64,000 nt of DNA, taken from contig OY969431.1 in NCBI GenBank assembly GCA_963699305.1, forward strand, positions 1,984,001-2,048,000. The letters run 5' to 3'. The position numbers were made by a program, and so were the translations under genes. The notes under the pieces are model-generated. The model was given only the letters and a program-made list of their open reading frames with translations. It was not told the DNA's origin and ran no database searches. Within the stretch, counting starts at the first letter, position 1; each line of letters opens with the position of its first letter. Of the stretch, positions 1-8,339 are shown piece after piece. This DNA comes from JBGQAS01 sp963699305 (GTDB lineage Bacteria; Chloroflexota; Anaerolineae; Anaerolineales; Anaerolineaceae).

Positions 1-970
1 TACGCACACGATTGGAGATTTTTTCCACATTTTCATGTGAAATCTGGTTCTCAAGCGCGGCAGGCACGAGGATATCAGCATCCTGTTCCAACCAGGCATC
101 CCCGGGGAGCACTTCGCAACCCAAGTCGCGAGCTTTTTCCTTGTTGATTTCGCCATAGGAATTGGTGATGGCAAGCAATGCTTCCAGGTCAAGCCCTTTT
201 AGATTGCGGTACGAATGGGCTGTGTGAGCCTCCTGGTTCCAGCTGGCAACACAGATCACTTTGCCACCCATTTTTTGATATAACTGAAAAGCGCTTTGTC
301 CCACGCTGCCAAATCCCTGGATGCTGGCTTGGGTGTTCTCGGGTTTCATGTTCAGGTGCTTCAGCGCTTCGCGCACCGTAATCATCACCCCATACCCAGT
401 GGCTTCCTTGCGACCATGCGAACCGCCCAGACCTACAGGTTTGCCAGTGATGAAGCCAGGGCTTTTTGCACCATGAATGGCTTCATATTCATCCAGCATC
501 CAGATCATGTGCTGGTCACCCGTCATCAAATCGGGGGAAGGTACATCCAACTCTGCACCGAGGTCGCGGGCGATGCGCCGCACCCAGCCCCGACACAGCT
601 TTTCCTGTTCATACAGGCTGAGGTCATGGGGATCGCATACAATGCCGCCCATGCTTCCGCCAAGCGGCAAGTCAACGACCGCCGCACGCCAGGTCATATA
701 CATGGCAAGTCCACGCATGGTGTCAACGGTTTGCAGGGGGTGAAAGCGGATGCCGCCCTTGCCTGGGCCGCGTGCGTCATTATGTTGGACACGAAACCCG
801 CGGAACACACGCTTTTCTCCGCTATCCATGCGCACAGGCAAACTGAACTGGTATTCTCGCATGGGGATGCGCAGGAAATCCCGCATCGCCGGTTCAAGAT
901 CCAGGATCTGTGCTGCATGGTCGAACTGCTGCTGGGCTACTTCGTACAGGTTATACGTTTTGACAGGCAT
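1..970 (-). CDS. Glu/Leu/Phe/Val dehydrogenase family protein, 3' end outside window
   Basis: The first 323 codons of a gene that runs off the left edge; ATG at 970 follows a GGGAGAGGG ribosome site. The family catalyses NAD(P)-dependent oxidative deamination of glutamate or branched amino acids. The substrate-binding lysine in GPGKGGIRFHP (K71) and the Asp of DVPSPD (D147) are present, and the dinucleotide-domain turn GFGSVGQSA is visible near residue 220. The residue equivalent to the catalytic lysine, normally in GGxKGG, is Met: the protein reads PLGGSMGG (M107). The second substrate lysine is Arg (R95). The fold is certain, but activity as a normal glutamate dehydrogenase is doubtful; it may have another substrate or a non-catalytic role. 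Confidence 0.9.
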   Translation of the reverse strand, partial: MPVKTYNLYEVAQQQFDHAAQILDLEPAMRDFLRIPMREYQFSLPVRMDSGEKRVFRGFRVQHNDARGPGKGGIRFHPLQTVDTMRGLAMYMTWRAAVVDLPLGGSMGGIVCDPHDLSLYEQEKLCRGWVRRIARDLGAELDVPSPDLMTGDQHMIWMLDEYEAIHGAKSPGFITGKPVGLGGSHGRKEATGYGVMITVREALKHLNMKPENTQASIQGFGSVGQSAFQLYQKMGGKVICVASWNQEAHTAHSYRNLKGLDLEALLAITNSYGEINKEKARDLGCEVLPGDAWLEQDADILVPAALENQISHENVEKISNRVR

Positions 971-1114
971 TGGTTCCCTCTCCCATCCCAGAAATGTCTC
1001 GCTTGGTAACTTGAGAATACCAAAGAACTGCCAAATCGTGCAGTGCCAAATGTGCCATTCTGTGGATGATATTTCATTATGCTGGTATGGCATGCCATTG
1101 GTAAGGAAACAAAA

Positions 1115-1137
1115 AGGCTGGCATGTATTGCCAACCT
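1115..1137 (-). terminator. Intrinsic terminator after the two-TM protein gene
   Basis: On the minus strand a nine-base stem with one mismatch (AGGTTGGCA / TGCCAGCCT) and a short loop runs into five Ts. It lies about 35 bases after the stop of the gene ending at 1172. Confidence 0.6.
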
Positions 1138-1171
1138 CTCCAATTTTCCATTCAGATTTTTTATCCAGCAG

Positions 1172-1762
1172 CTAGTGCTTCACTTTTTCCACGATCTTCC
1201 CTTTATGGCGGGAAAAAATCAGTTCCAGTGCCACTACCAGAAGAAGCGAGGTTGCCAGCATAACGATCAGTCCCAGTAAAACCAATGACAGCAACATATT
1301 GGCTCGTTCCTCCACCTCGCGGAAGGAGCGTCCCGCCAGGACAAAGCCTGGGTGCGCGCCTTCCACGCGGACGATCACCGCGGCGATGCGTGTTGTGGGG
1401 GAAGGCTGCCAGGTGATACGATCCTCTCCATGCTCCCGAACATAATCCAGGACACCCGCCGGGGGGATTTCAATATTATCGTTCAATTTTCCAGAAGAAC
1501 CTACTACATTACCTGAATCATCAAACACTATCAGGAATGGCGCCAAGCTCTGACCATAATCGATCGCTTCATTTGGGATGGGCAGTGATTCATTTTTCGC
1601 AATGGCGAGCAACGCAGCAGCATCTTCTGCCATTTGTACCTGCGGATCGTTGGCATTCTGCCGCAGGACCTGTTGTACGAGCAGGTATGCCAAACCGGAT
1701 AGCATAATAATGGTGAGCCCGATCGGCAGCCAGCGTCTGATGATATTTTTCAGTAACTTCAT
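1172..1762 (-). CDS. Two-TM protein with extracytoplasmic sensor-like domain
   Basis: 196 residues. Residues about 10-31 form a membrane segment, residues 35-145 a mixed extracytoplasmic domain, and residues 150-182 a second long hydrophobic helix, followed by a short basic tail. This is the layout of the input half of a sensor kinase or chemoreceptor, but no HAMP, kinase or other output domain follows. The ATG at 1762 is preferred over the GTG at 1768 because GGAGGT then sits five bases upstream and the GTG overlaps it. Function is unknown; a stand-alone sensor or an anchor are both possible. Confidence 0.7.
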   Translation of the reverse strand: MKLLKNIIRRWLPIGLTIIMLSGLAYLLVQQVLRQNANDPQVQMAEDAAALLAIAKNESLPIPNEAIDYGQSLAPFLIVFDDSGNVVGSSGKLNDNIEIPPAGVLDYVREHGEDRITWQPSPTTRIAAVIVRVEGAHPGFVLAGRSFREVEERANMLLSLVLLGLIVMLATSLLLVVALELIFSRHKGKIVEKVKH

Positions 1763-1839
1763 GGTCACCTCCCAAATAAAAAACCCAATCTTTGGTTAGT
1801 ATACACCACGGGGAAACTCAATAAAATATCCAGCAGGGA

Positions 1840-3090
1840 TTACCTGCTGGAATGTGCGTGATGAAGCCGCTGATGCGCCCTTTGGTGCCCGGATGTTTGA
1901 ACGGCAGGCTTATTATGTACTTTAAACCGCTCCGGCGGTCTGATGGGCGAGGTAGGCGTGGTGGGAGGTGCTGAATAATCGAACCCTTCCAATTGCATTT
2001 TAGGGATGGGTTTTCCGACGATTTTTTCCAACGTGCGCACCATTTCCCGGTCTTCGGGGGTGATCATCGTAAAGGCATCACCGGCGCGTTCCACTCTGCC
2101 TGTCCGTCCGATACGATGGATGTAGGCATCTGCGGTATCGGGCATATCGAAATTGATGACATGAGAAATGGAATCGACATCCAACCCGCGGGCGGCAATG
2201 TCGGTGGCTACCATCACCTGGAAATGCCCGCTGCGGAATCCGCTGAGGGCTGCCTGGCGCTGACCTTGCGTGCGGTCGCTGTGCAGGCTGGTAACCCGGA
2301 ACCCGGCATTATCGATCTGGCGTGCCAGTTTGTGGGCGCGGTGTTTGGTACGGGTAAAAACCAGGACCGAAGCGGTATCGGTTTTTTTAAGCAGTGCGAT
2401 CAGTAAAGCGGATTTAAGATGCTGCGGTACCGGATACAACGCATGGCTGACCGTTTGTGCCGGTCGGCTCAGACCTATGGCTATGCGCTGCGGGTGAAAC
2501 AGCGTCTGGGATGCAAGCCGTTCTATTTCACCTGGAAAGGTGGCTGAAAAAAGCATCGTTTGACGTTTGGTGGGAATGTGCTGCAGGATCTTTTTCACAT
2601 CCGGCAGAAAGCCCATATCCAGCATACGGTCGGCTTCGTCGATAACCAACACCTCAACCTGCTCCAGCTTGGCCAAACGCTGCCCGATGAAATCAAGCAG
2701 GCGCCCAGGGCAGGCAACAATGATCTCTGCGCCATCGCGCAGCGACTTGGCTTGTTGCGTCATACCAACACCGCCGTAAACGGTGGCGGAACGTAAACCA
2801 GTGCCGGTGGCAAGCAGACGGATATTGTCATGGATCTGTTCCGCCAATTCCCGAGTCGGGGTGATGATGAGGGCGCGCACATGATTGCGTGAACCCTTTA
2901 GCAACCGGTTCAGGATGGGCAGAACGAATGCTGCGGTCTTGCCTGTCCCGGTTTGGGCTGTGCCGATCAGATCTTTGCCAGCCAGTGCGGCAGGAATGGC
3001 AGCAATTTGGATGGGGGTAGGTTCCTGAAAACCAGCCCGGGTGATGCCCGCTTTCAAGCGTGCATCAAGGTTAAATTCTTGAAAAATCAC
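1840..3090 (-). CDS. DEAD-box ATP-dependent RNA helicase, RhlE-like
   Basis: About 416 residues. All core motifs are visible: motif I AQTGTGKT, Ia PTRELAEQ, motif II DEAD, motif III SAT, and motif VI HRIGRTGR. It unwinds short RNA duplexes, typically in ribosome assembly or RNA turnover at low temperature. The open frame extends to a TTG at 3114, but GTG at 3090 has AAGGA five bases upstream and gives the usual start of the family, FQEFNLDARL. The C-terminal tail after residue 370 is short and rich in Pro, His and Arg, a common RNA-binding extension. Confidence 0.92.
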   Translation of the reverse strand: MIFQEFNLDARLKAGITRAGFQEPTPIQIAAIPAALAGKDLIGTAQTGTGKTAAFVLPILNRLLKGSRNHVRALIITPTRELAEQIHDNIRLLATGTGLRSATVYGGVGMTQQAKSLRDGAEIIVACPGRLLDFIGQRLAKLEQVEVLVIDEADRMLDMGFLPDVKKILQHIPTKRQTMLFSATFPGEIERLASQTLFHPQRIAIGLSRPAQTVSHALYPVPQHLKSALLIALLKKTDTASVLVFTRTKHRAHKLARQIDNAGFRVTSLHSDRTQGQRQAALSGFRSGHFQVMVATDIAARGLDVDSISHVINFDMPDTADAYIHRIGRTGRVERAGDAFTMITPEDREMVRTLEKIVGKPIPKMQLEGFDYSAPPTTPTSPIRPPERFKVHNKPAVQTSGHQRAHQRLHHAHSSR

Positions 3091-3326
3091 ATAATCCTTG
3101 TCTTCAGAAGTCAAGCGGGTTTTCGGGTGGGGAATCGAACGATTCGTACGAGATAACAGCGACTGCTGAATTGTTTATTGTGGCTCTGCAATGACACTTC
3201 GATGAACGAAGTCATGAGTATATCATACATATCAGGTTCTTTCGTCGATTGATTGGATACGAAAGAGCATACTAAAAGAACCATGCGCATGATGGCTGCT
3301 CGAATTGCATGAGTGGCACGCTGTAA

Positions 3327-3464
3327 TTACTTTTTCTCTTTCTTGTTTTTCTTTTCTTTTTTATCCTTTTTGGCTTTTTTCTCTTTTTTTTCTTTCTTGT
3401 TCTTTTCTTCCTTCCCGTCCTTCTTATGTTTCTTGTCTTTCTTCTTATCCTTATCTTTTGGCAT
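3327..3464 (-). CDS. Lysine-rich 45-residue peptide
   Basis: A very short gene. ATG at 3464 lies behind AAAAGGAGTC, a strong ribosome site. The product has 27 lysines in 45 residues, in runs such as KKEKKEKKAKKDKK, with Asp and Glu between them and almost no hydrophobic residue. It has no membrane segment and must be disordered. Nucleic-acid or polyphosphate binding, or a ribosome-associated role like other small basic proteins, is inference. The ribosome site and the uninterrupted frame across 45 codons argue against simple low-complexity noise. Confidence 0.65.
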   Translation of the reverse strand: MPKDKDKKKDKKHKKDGKEEKNKKEKKEKKAKKDKKEKKNKKEKK

Positions 3465-3573
3465 GAAATGACTCCTTTTAGCGATATCCATATTATTGTA
3501 TGTCATCTGGATGGGAAATCAAGCAGGAGTTGCGTAGTACAATTGGATGAATTTTGAGAAAAAAGGATGTCCC

Positions 3574-3981
3574 ATGGCAAACATTTTTCCTTCCCTTGAA
3601 TGGATGAAAGCAATGGAAACCAAATTGAACACAGATGAAAAATACGCACAGGTGGCAAGAAACTGGGAAGGCGATATGATGATCATTGTGGAACCCCAGG
3701 GAAATTTAAAAGAAAGAATCGATTTGTATTGGGATCTGTGGCATGGAAAATGTCGGAAAGTACTGTATAACGGAGATACGACAGGGCTGAATCCACATTT
3801 TTCCCTGCGAGCAACGTATGATGTTCTGACCTCGGTGCTGTTGGGAAAACTCGACCCCATGGCAGCCATGCTCACCAATCGATTGCATGTGAAAGGCAAC
3901 ATGGGATACATGATGCGCAATGTACCCACCGTGCTGGATTTTGTGCGCTGTGCACGTGAAATTACCCACGAGATCCTTTAG
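3574..3981 (+). CDS. SCP2 sterol-binding-domain protein
   Basis: 135 residues resembling stand-alone SCP2 (sterol carrier protein 2) domains, with the central pattern of a 'G.l.....dp' strand pair and the closing helix around GKLDPMAAML. ATG at 3574 follows AAAAGGATG and is preferred to the in-frame upstream ATG at 3547. SCP2 domains bind fatty or other hydrophobic ligands in a tunnel. The gene is 14 bases upstream of an aldehyde:ferredoxin oxidoreductase. Two other SCP2 genes accompany the second oxidoreductase at 59.6-63.0 kb, so a role with that enzyme is likely. Confidence 0.75.
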   Translation: MANIFPSLEWMKAMETKLNTDEKYAQVARNWEGDMMIIVEPQGNLKERIDLYWDLWHGKCRKVLYNGDTTGLNPHFSLRATYDVLTSVLLGKLDPMAAMLTNRLHVKGNMGYMMRNVPTVLDFVRCAREITHEIL

Positions 3982-3995
3982 TACTACCTCAGCCA

Positions 3996-5813
3996 ATGCA
4001 GCCCATCCTCAAAATCGACCTCACCACAAGTAGGACAGAGTCTTATCGCATCCCCGAAAAATGGGAAAAGGATTTCCTGGGTGGCGCTTCACTGGCTGCA
4101 CGTCTGCTGTATGACTCGTTAACTCCCAACCTCGATCCATTATCTGCGGAAGCGCCATTGCTTTTTCTGACAGGTCCGCTGACAGGCACCACCGGTCCTG
4201 CTGTAGGCCGGTTTGTTGTTTGCGGAAAAGGACCCGCAACCAGGTTATGGGCGGAATCCAACTGCGGTGGCTATTGGGGACCAGAATTACGTTTCGCCGG
4301 TTACGACGGCTTATGGATCACGGGAAAAGCGGATCACCCGGTTTATCTTTGGATTCAGAATGGCAGGCTGGAGATCCGCGATGCATCGAAACTGTGGGGG
4401 AAAGATACCTACGAAACCCAGAACGCTGTAAAACAGGAACTGGAACAACCATCTGCCCGTGTGGCTGTGATCGGTCCAGCCGCGGAAAATGGTGTACTGT
4501 ATGCCGGGATCTTCTGCGACCACGGCAGAACAGCCGGGCGTGCCGGAATGGGCACGGTGATGGGTTCCAAGAACCTGAAAGCCATTGCGGTGCGCGGAAG
4601 CAACAAACCACCCCTTGCTGACCCTACGCGATATGCCGAGCTGCGTTCCCAGATGAACCGGGCACTCAAGGAGGATAACCAGGCGAATGTGCTGCACGAC
4701 GTTGGCACCGCCGGGGTGGCTAATTACTCCGAATACATCGGCGCCATGCCATCCAGATACTACCAACAAGGCTCGTTCCCCAGCGTGGACAAGATCTCCG
4801 GAGCAACCATGACCGATACCATCCTGAAAGGCACGCGCGCGTGTCACGGATGTGTCATCGCCTGTGGACGCGTGGTCGACCTGGGCGATGGTATCAAGCG
4901 CAAGGGACCGGAGTATGAAACAATCGTAACATTGGGTCCTAACCTGCTCATCGATGATCTAAAAGCAATTGTGCGCCTGGGAGAACTATGCGACCGGTAT
5001 GGGATGGATACCATCAGTACCGGCGATACCATTGGGCTGGCATTCACCTTGTTTGAAAAAGGGATCATCACCACCGAGGATACCGGTGGATTGGCGTTAC
5101 GATGGGGAGATGCAGCCATTGTAGAGGAATTAATCCATCGCATCGCTCTCAAGGAAAGCATTGGCAGGCATATGGCAGAAGGCTCACTCCGATTTGGACA
5201 GCGCTTTGGTGCCGAGGAAGAAGCGGTCCAGGTGAACGGGCTTGAGGTTGCCTGCCACGACCCGCGCGGCACTTCCGGGATGGCACTCTCCTACGCCACC
5301 TCGCCACGCGGTGCGTGCCATAACCAATCAGATTACTTCTTCGTCGATTGGGGACACGCTGAACCATCCATCGGGATCGAATTCATGGAGCGGCACAGTG
5401 GCGCTGAAAAGGCGCGCAACGTAGCCATCCACCAGAACTGGCGTACTGTAAATAATGCGCTCGTTATGTGTGTGTTAGCCAGCGTTCCCCCGGAGATGCA
5501 AACAAACTTAATCAATGCAGCCTGTGGCTATGATTGGAGTATCGAAGATATGATGCGCTGCGGCGAGCGCGGATGGAACTTAAAACGAGCCATTAACAAC
5601 CGTCTGGGGCTCACACGTGCCTGCGACCGTTTGCCGAAAGCATTGCTACAGCCCTATCAAACTGGCGGAGCTGCTGGATTTGTTCCGGATTTTACAGGGA
5701 TGCTGGAAAAGTACTTCGAAGCTCGTGGTTGGGATTGGGAAAGCGGGAAACCGACCAAAGAACGAATGCATCTGCTTGGTTTGGATGAAATCGCCCAGGA
5801 TCTATGGGGGTAA
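3996..5813 (+). CDS. Aldehyde:ferredoxin oxidoreductase (tungsten type)
   Basis: 605 residues, the usual family length. Oxidises aldehydes to acids with ferredoxin as acceptor, using a tungsten (or molybdenum) bispyranopterin and one [4Fe-4S] cluster. The N-terminus (KIDLTTSR ... FLGGASLAARLLYD) is typical. The cluster ligands are C283, C286 and C290 in ACHGCVIAC and C492 in ALVMCV, matching the spacing of the Pyrococcus enzyme (288, 291, 295, 494). A pterin-binding stretch is around HDPRGTSGMALSYA. No clear ribosome site precedes ATG 3996; translation is probably coupled to the SCP2 gene. Confidence 0.93.
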   Translation: MQPILKIDLTTSRTESYRIPEKWEKDFLGGASLAARLLYDSLTPNLDPLSAEAPLLFLTGPLTGTTGPAVGRFVVCGKGPATRLWAESNCGGYWGPELRFAGYDGLWITGKADHPVYLWIQNGRLEIRDASKLWGKDTYETQNAVKQELEQPSARVAVIGPAAENGVLYAGIFCDHGRTAGRAGMGTVMGSKNLKAIAVRGSNKPPLADPTRYAELRSQMNRALKEDNQANVLHDVGTAGVANYSEYIGAMPSRYYQQGSFPSVDKISGATMTDTILKGTRACHGCVIACGRVVDLGDGIKRKGPEYETIVTLGPNLLIDDLKAIVRLGELCDRYGMDTISTGDTIGLAFTLFEKGIITTEDTGGLALRWGDAAIVEELIHRIALKESIGRHMAEGSLRFGQRFGAEEEAVQVNGLEVACHDPRGTSGMALSYATSPRGACHNQSDYFFVDWGHAEPSIGIEFMERHSGAEKARNVAIHQNWRTVNNALVMCVLASVPPEMQTNLINAACGYDWSIEDMMRCGERGWNLKRAINNRLGLTRACDRLPKALLQPYQTGGAAGFVPDFTGMLEKYFEARGWDWESGKPTKERMHLLGLDEIAQDLWG

Positions 5814-5846
5814 ATTGTATGCTGCATGTAACTTCTGTGTGGAAAT

Positions 5847-6312
5847 TTATTTGATCGTTTCCAAATCTGCCAACAACATTTTTTTTGATTCGGGATCTTT
5901 CATCTTCTCAGAAACCGCCCTGGCTTTTTGCATATTGTCATTGGCTTTGTCCAGCTCACCTGCAAGCATGGCAGCGCGTGCCAGTGCTTCGTATGCGTAA
6001 CCAAGACAATACGGGGGCAAGGAGGAGTCATTGCTTACTGATAGACATAATTCGCCAAACCATTGGGCATTCCCAGGTTGATGCAATAATGAAAATATTC
6101 TCGAAACCTGCCAATACGCCGACAGACAGATTCTCATTGGTGCAATCCGAGCGTTGTGTCCAATGCCAAAAGGAAGCCATGCTCAGGGCGAGCATGTTCA
6201 CGTTGTCGGCTTCTGAGCGGTCTTGTTTATCGATCAGTTCCCAGGCGCGATTGAAACATTCCGCAGAAAAATATTTGTTGGCTGAAGCCAGGTCGATGGC
6301 GGGTTTTTTCAT
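5847..6312 (-). pseudogene. Frameshifted gene for a small helical-repeat protein
   Basis: Reading from ATG 6312 gives about 65 sensible residues (MKKPAIDLASANKYFSAECF ... NLSVG) and then leaves frame near 6117. The rest, from YWQVSRIFSLL to LLADLETIK and a stop at 5847, continues in another frame. Joined, the two halves make a protein of about 155 residues, alpha-helical with a tetratricopeptide-like pattern (YAYEALARAAMLAGELDKAND). It resembles a common uncharacterised bacterial family with FNxxWxL at the start. One inserted or deleted base explains it, either a real mutation or an assembly error. Confidence 0.7.
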
Positions 6313-6335
6313 AATAATTTGCCTCACAAGGAACA

Positions 6336-6379
6336 AATAAAGCGGCAATAGGCATCTTTTTTCATATTGCCGCTTTATT
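6336..6379 (-). terminator. Strong hairpin terminator after heliorhodopsin gene
   Basis: A perfect 15-base stem (AATAAAGCGGCAATA / TATTGCCGCTTTATT) with a 14-base loop. It lies 17 bases past the heliorhodopsin stop on the minus strand and just upstream of the next gene. The AT-rich outer stem supplies the T tract. Confidence 0.75.
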
Positions 6380-6395
6380 CTATTCTGAATCAAAT

Positions 6396-7163
6396 TTATG
6401 GACGCAAAGTTCCCACAAACACCTGCCATGCGAGAGCTGTCTTTGCTGCTAGGCTGAGAATGATGTACACTCTTTCACCAAACAGGTAATTCTTCCAAGG
6501 TCCTACTTTCTTATACTGTAAGATCATATTGATGGCGAAAATGTTGAAGAACACAAATAAGGTTGGCACAATGACATAAACAAATGCCGGGGGTTTTGCA
6601 TCACTCGATGCGAGCGAACCATAAAAGTAGATGAAAATTACGATCCAAGGGATGATGCCAGCAATGCTGCCAAACACAAAGGAAGTCCAGTTTGTTTTCT
6701 TGAGCGCTTGGTTGTGATATTCCATCATGATACCGAATAGATTCATCATAGCATTGATGCCGAACATCAATATCAGTGCACCTAGGTCCGTGATACCAAC
6801 CAGCATGCCGATAAGCACGATCATTAGGGATGAGCTCAACGCATATTCATAAAAACGCACTGGATTAACGCCTTGTTGAAGGTTGGCGACATAGCGTTTG
6901 TAGCCGAAGGTTGAGAGATAGAAATGTGCGACAGCGGAGATAAGAAGAAATATCGCCACTGCAGGGCCAAATCGCAACTCAAAAAAAGGAGTGGGATTGG
7001 GTACCAGTCTTTGACTTTGAGCGTCAAATTTAAGGAAGTTAGTCAGAATCGGATAGGTTGTGCTATTGCTAAGCACAATCATTAGGATTCCTTGCACGAG
7101 ATGCAAGAAACCCATGATGACATTGAACCTGCGTAGACCTTTGAAGGTTTTTTCTTCGGACAT
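6396..7163 (-). CDS. Heliorhodopsin
   Basis: 255 residues with seven membrane helices. The whole protein matches the heliorhodopsin family, not type 1 rhodopsins: the retinal-Schiff-base lysine is K241 in the seventh helix (SLAAKTALAWQVF), the counterion position is E106 in RFYEYALSSS, and the family histidines are H21 and H80. Heliorhodopsins are retinal-binding light-responsive proteins with inverted topology and a slow photocycle. They are not ion pumps, and the partner is mostly unknown. ATG 7163 follows GGAGGAAAAATAGATC. It is monocistronic here, ended by a strong hairpin. No retinal-synthesis gene is in the window, so the chromophore would come from elsewhere. Confidence 0.95.
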   Translation of the reverse strand: MSEEKTFKGLRRFNVIMGFLHLVQGILMIVLSNSTTYPILTNFLKFDAQSQRLVPNPTPFFELRFGPAVAIFLLISAVAHFYLSTFGYKRYVANLQQGVNPVRFYEYALSSSLMIVLIGMLVGITDLGALILMFGINAMMNLFGIMMEYHNQALKKTNWTSFVFGSIAGIIPWIVIFIYFYGSLASSDAKPPAFVYVIVPTLFVFFNIFAINMILQYKKVGPWKNYLFGERVYIILSLAAKTALAWQVFVGTLRP

Positions 7164-7500
7164 GATCTATTTTTCCTCCGTTTCATGAATTTGTAATATT
7201 AATATATTAGCATATTCTCTACCCAATTACTATAGAGAATTATTATCAGAATATAAGATTTTTTTCTTCGAATGGCATCAAAAATCGATAGGAAAAACTT
7301 TCAAGGACTTACATACATGGATGGAATAAGAAAAAATTGGAAAAATCCTCAACCGTACAACACGCGATAAGTACATGAATAGATGCTTCTGGATCTCACA
7401 AGCCTTTTGACTTGACAAACACACCATATTAGAATTATCGTTTGTTTTTTTTAGAAGAAGCGAAATTCAACCATTACCGAAAAATCTCATGGAGGTTTTA
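7164..7500. other. AT-rich divergent intergenic region
   Basis: Separates the heliorhodopsin gene (minus) from the lipoprotein gene (plus). The heliorhodopsin side has an AT palindrome near 7195-7211 with no convincing promoter. The lipoprotein side holds the promoter listed separately. I see no other gene here. Confidence 0.6.
7407..7435 (+). promoter_or_regulatory. Sigma-70-type promoter for the lipoprotein gene
   Basis: TTGACT at 7407-7412, a 17-base spacer and TAGAAT at 7430-7435, about 65 bases before the start codon at 7501. Confidence 0.6.
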
Positions 7501-8310
7501 ATGCAAAAAGGGTATCGTTTTTTATGGAGGGGGATCCTGATATTGACACTGGTTGGATGTGGCATCAAATCAACAACAAAGATTCCACCGGGAACACCCA
7601 TGCCATCAGCTCAAACTGTGGTTGAATCCACACCTGCAGATGTAATTCTCTCATCGGGCATGGGCTCGATGCTGCTGGAAGGGAAAGTCATATACGACGC
7701 ACGCGCCATCCCGGCAGACCTGGACCCTGCCACCCAATTTGATTTGGTCCTAAATCAATATCAAACTGCGAAGCAAGATGACAGCCAGCACTTGCGCTGG
7801 TTCCTTGGAGCATTGGGAACCCCCACAAATTTCTACCTGATATTCACCTCGCGTACCAAAGCCACCGAGGAAACCATACGGTTGGTTTTTCCGCTCGAGG
7901 TTATCGTACATCAAACCGAAGGATCTGTGGAGAACATGAACTTCATTGCCCCCCTATTCGGTGGAGGCGGTGGAGCTATGGTCACTTTCCCTTCCATCCG
8001 GCTTACCCCGGGGAGAACACTATGGCAACCCTTTAGTCTGCAATATACGGATATTTCGCCTCTAGAAATGCCTGAGGCAGTCTACGACATGACCGTGGAA
8101 TGCGCGCAACCGGGTGTCTTTAACATCCATATTAACCAGACCTACACCACTTCGCTGAACGGGGTATCCTTCACCCAGGTGATGCCCTACGATGTGATCC
8201 TGGCCTGCCCCAACAGCGCCACCGTATGGATGTTCAACCCAGACACCGAAAAGCTGGAAACCACCCAACAAATGCACTTTAACAACGGGAAGTACGATTA
8301 CCAGCCATGA
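7501..8310 (+). CDS. Lipoprotein of unknown function
   Basis: 269 residues. ATG 7501 follows CATGGAGGTTTTA and is preferred to the in-frame ATG at 7489, because the signal peptide then starts properly: a basic n-region (MQKGYRFLWR), a hydrophobic core and a lipobox ending LTLVGC. The mature part is mainly beta-type and rich in Thr, Pro and Gly, with no catalytic motif that I recognise. It is probably a surface or envelope protein. The neighbours give no functional hint. Confidence 0.75.
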   Translation: MQKGYRFLWRGILILTLVGCGIKSTTKIPPGTPMPSAQTVVESTPADVILSSGMGSMLLEGKVIYDARAIPADLDPATQFDLVLNQYQTAKQDDSQHLRWFLGALGTPTNFYLIFTSRTKATEETIRLVFPLEVIVHQTEGSVENMNFIAPLFGGGGGAMVTFPSIRLTPGRTLWQPFSLQYTDISPLEMPEAVYDMTVECAQPGVFNIHINQTYTTSLNGVSFTQVMPYDVILACPNSATVWMFNPDTEKLETTQQMHFNNGKYDYQP

Positions 8311-8339
8311 AATAAATCCAGGTTGAGTCTATTCAAAAC

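Noticed and set aside
296..1175. Long plus-strand ORFs (237 and 141 aa)
   Set aside because: They are antisense to the well-conserved glutamate-dehydrogenase-like gene and have no protein-like pattern.
3120..3150. GAATCGAACGATTC, resembling a tRNA T-arm
   Set aside because: No acceptor stem, anticodon arm or D-arm can be found around it.
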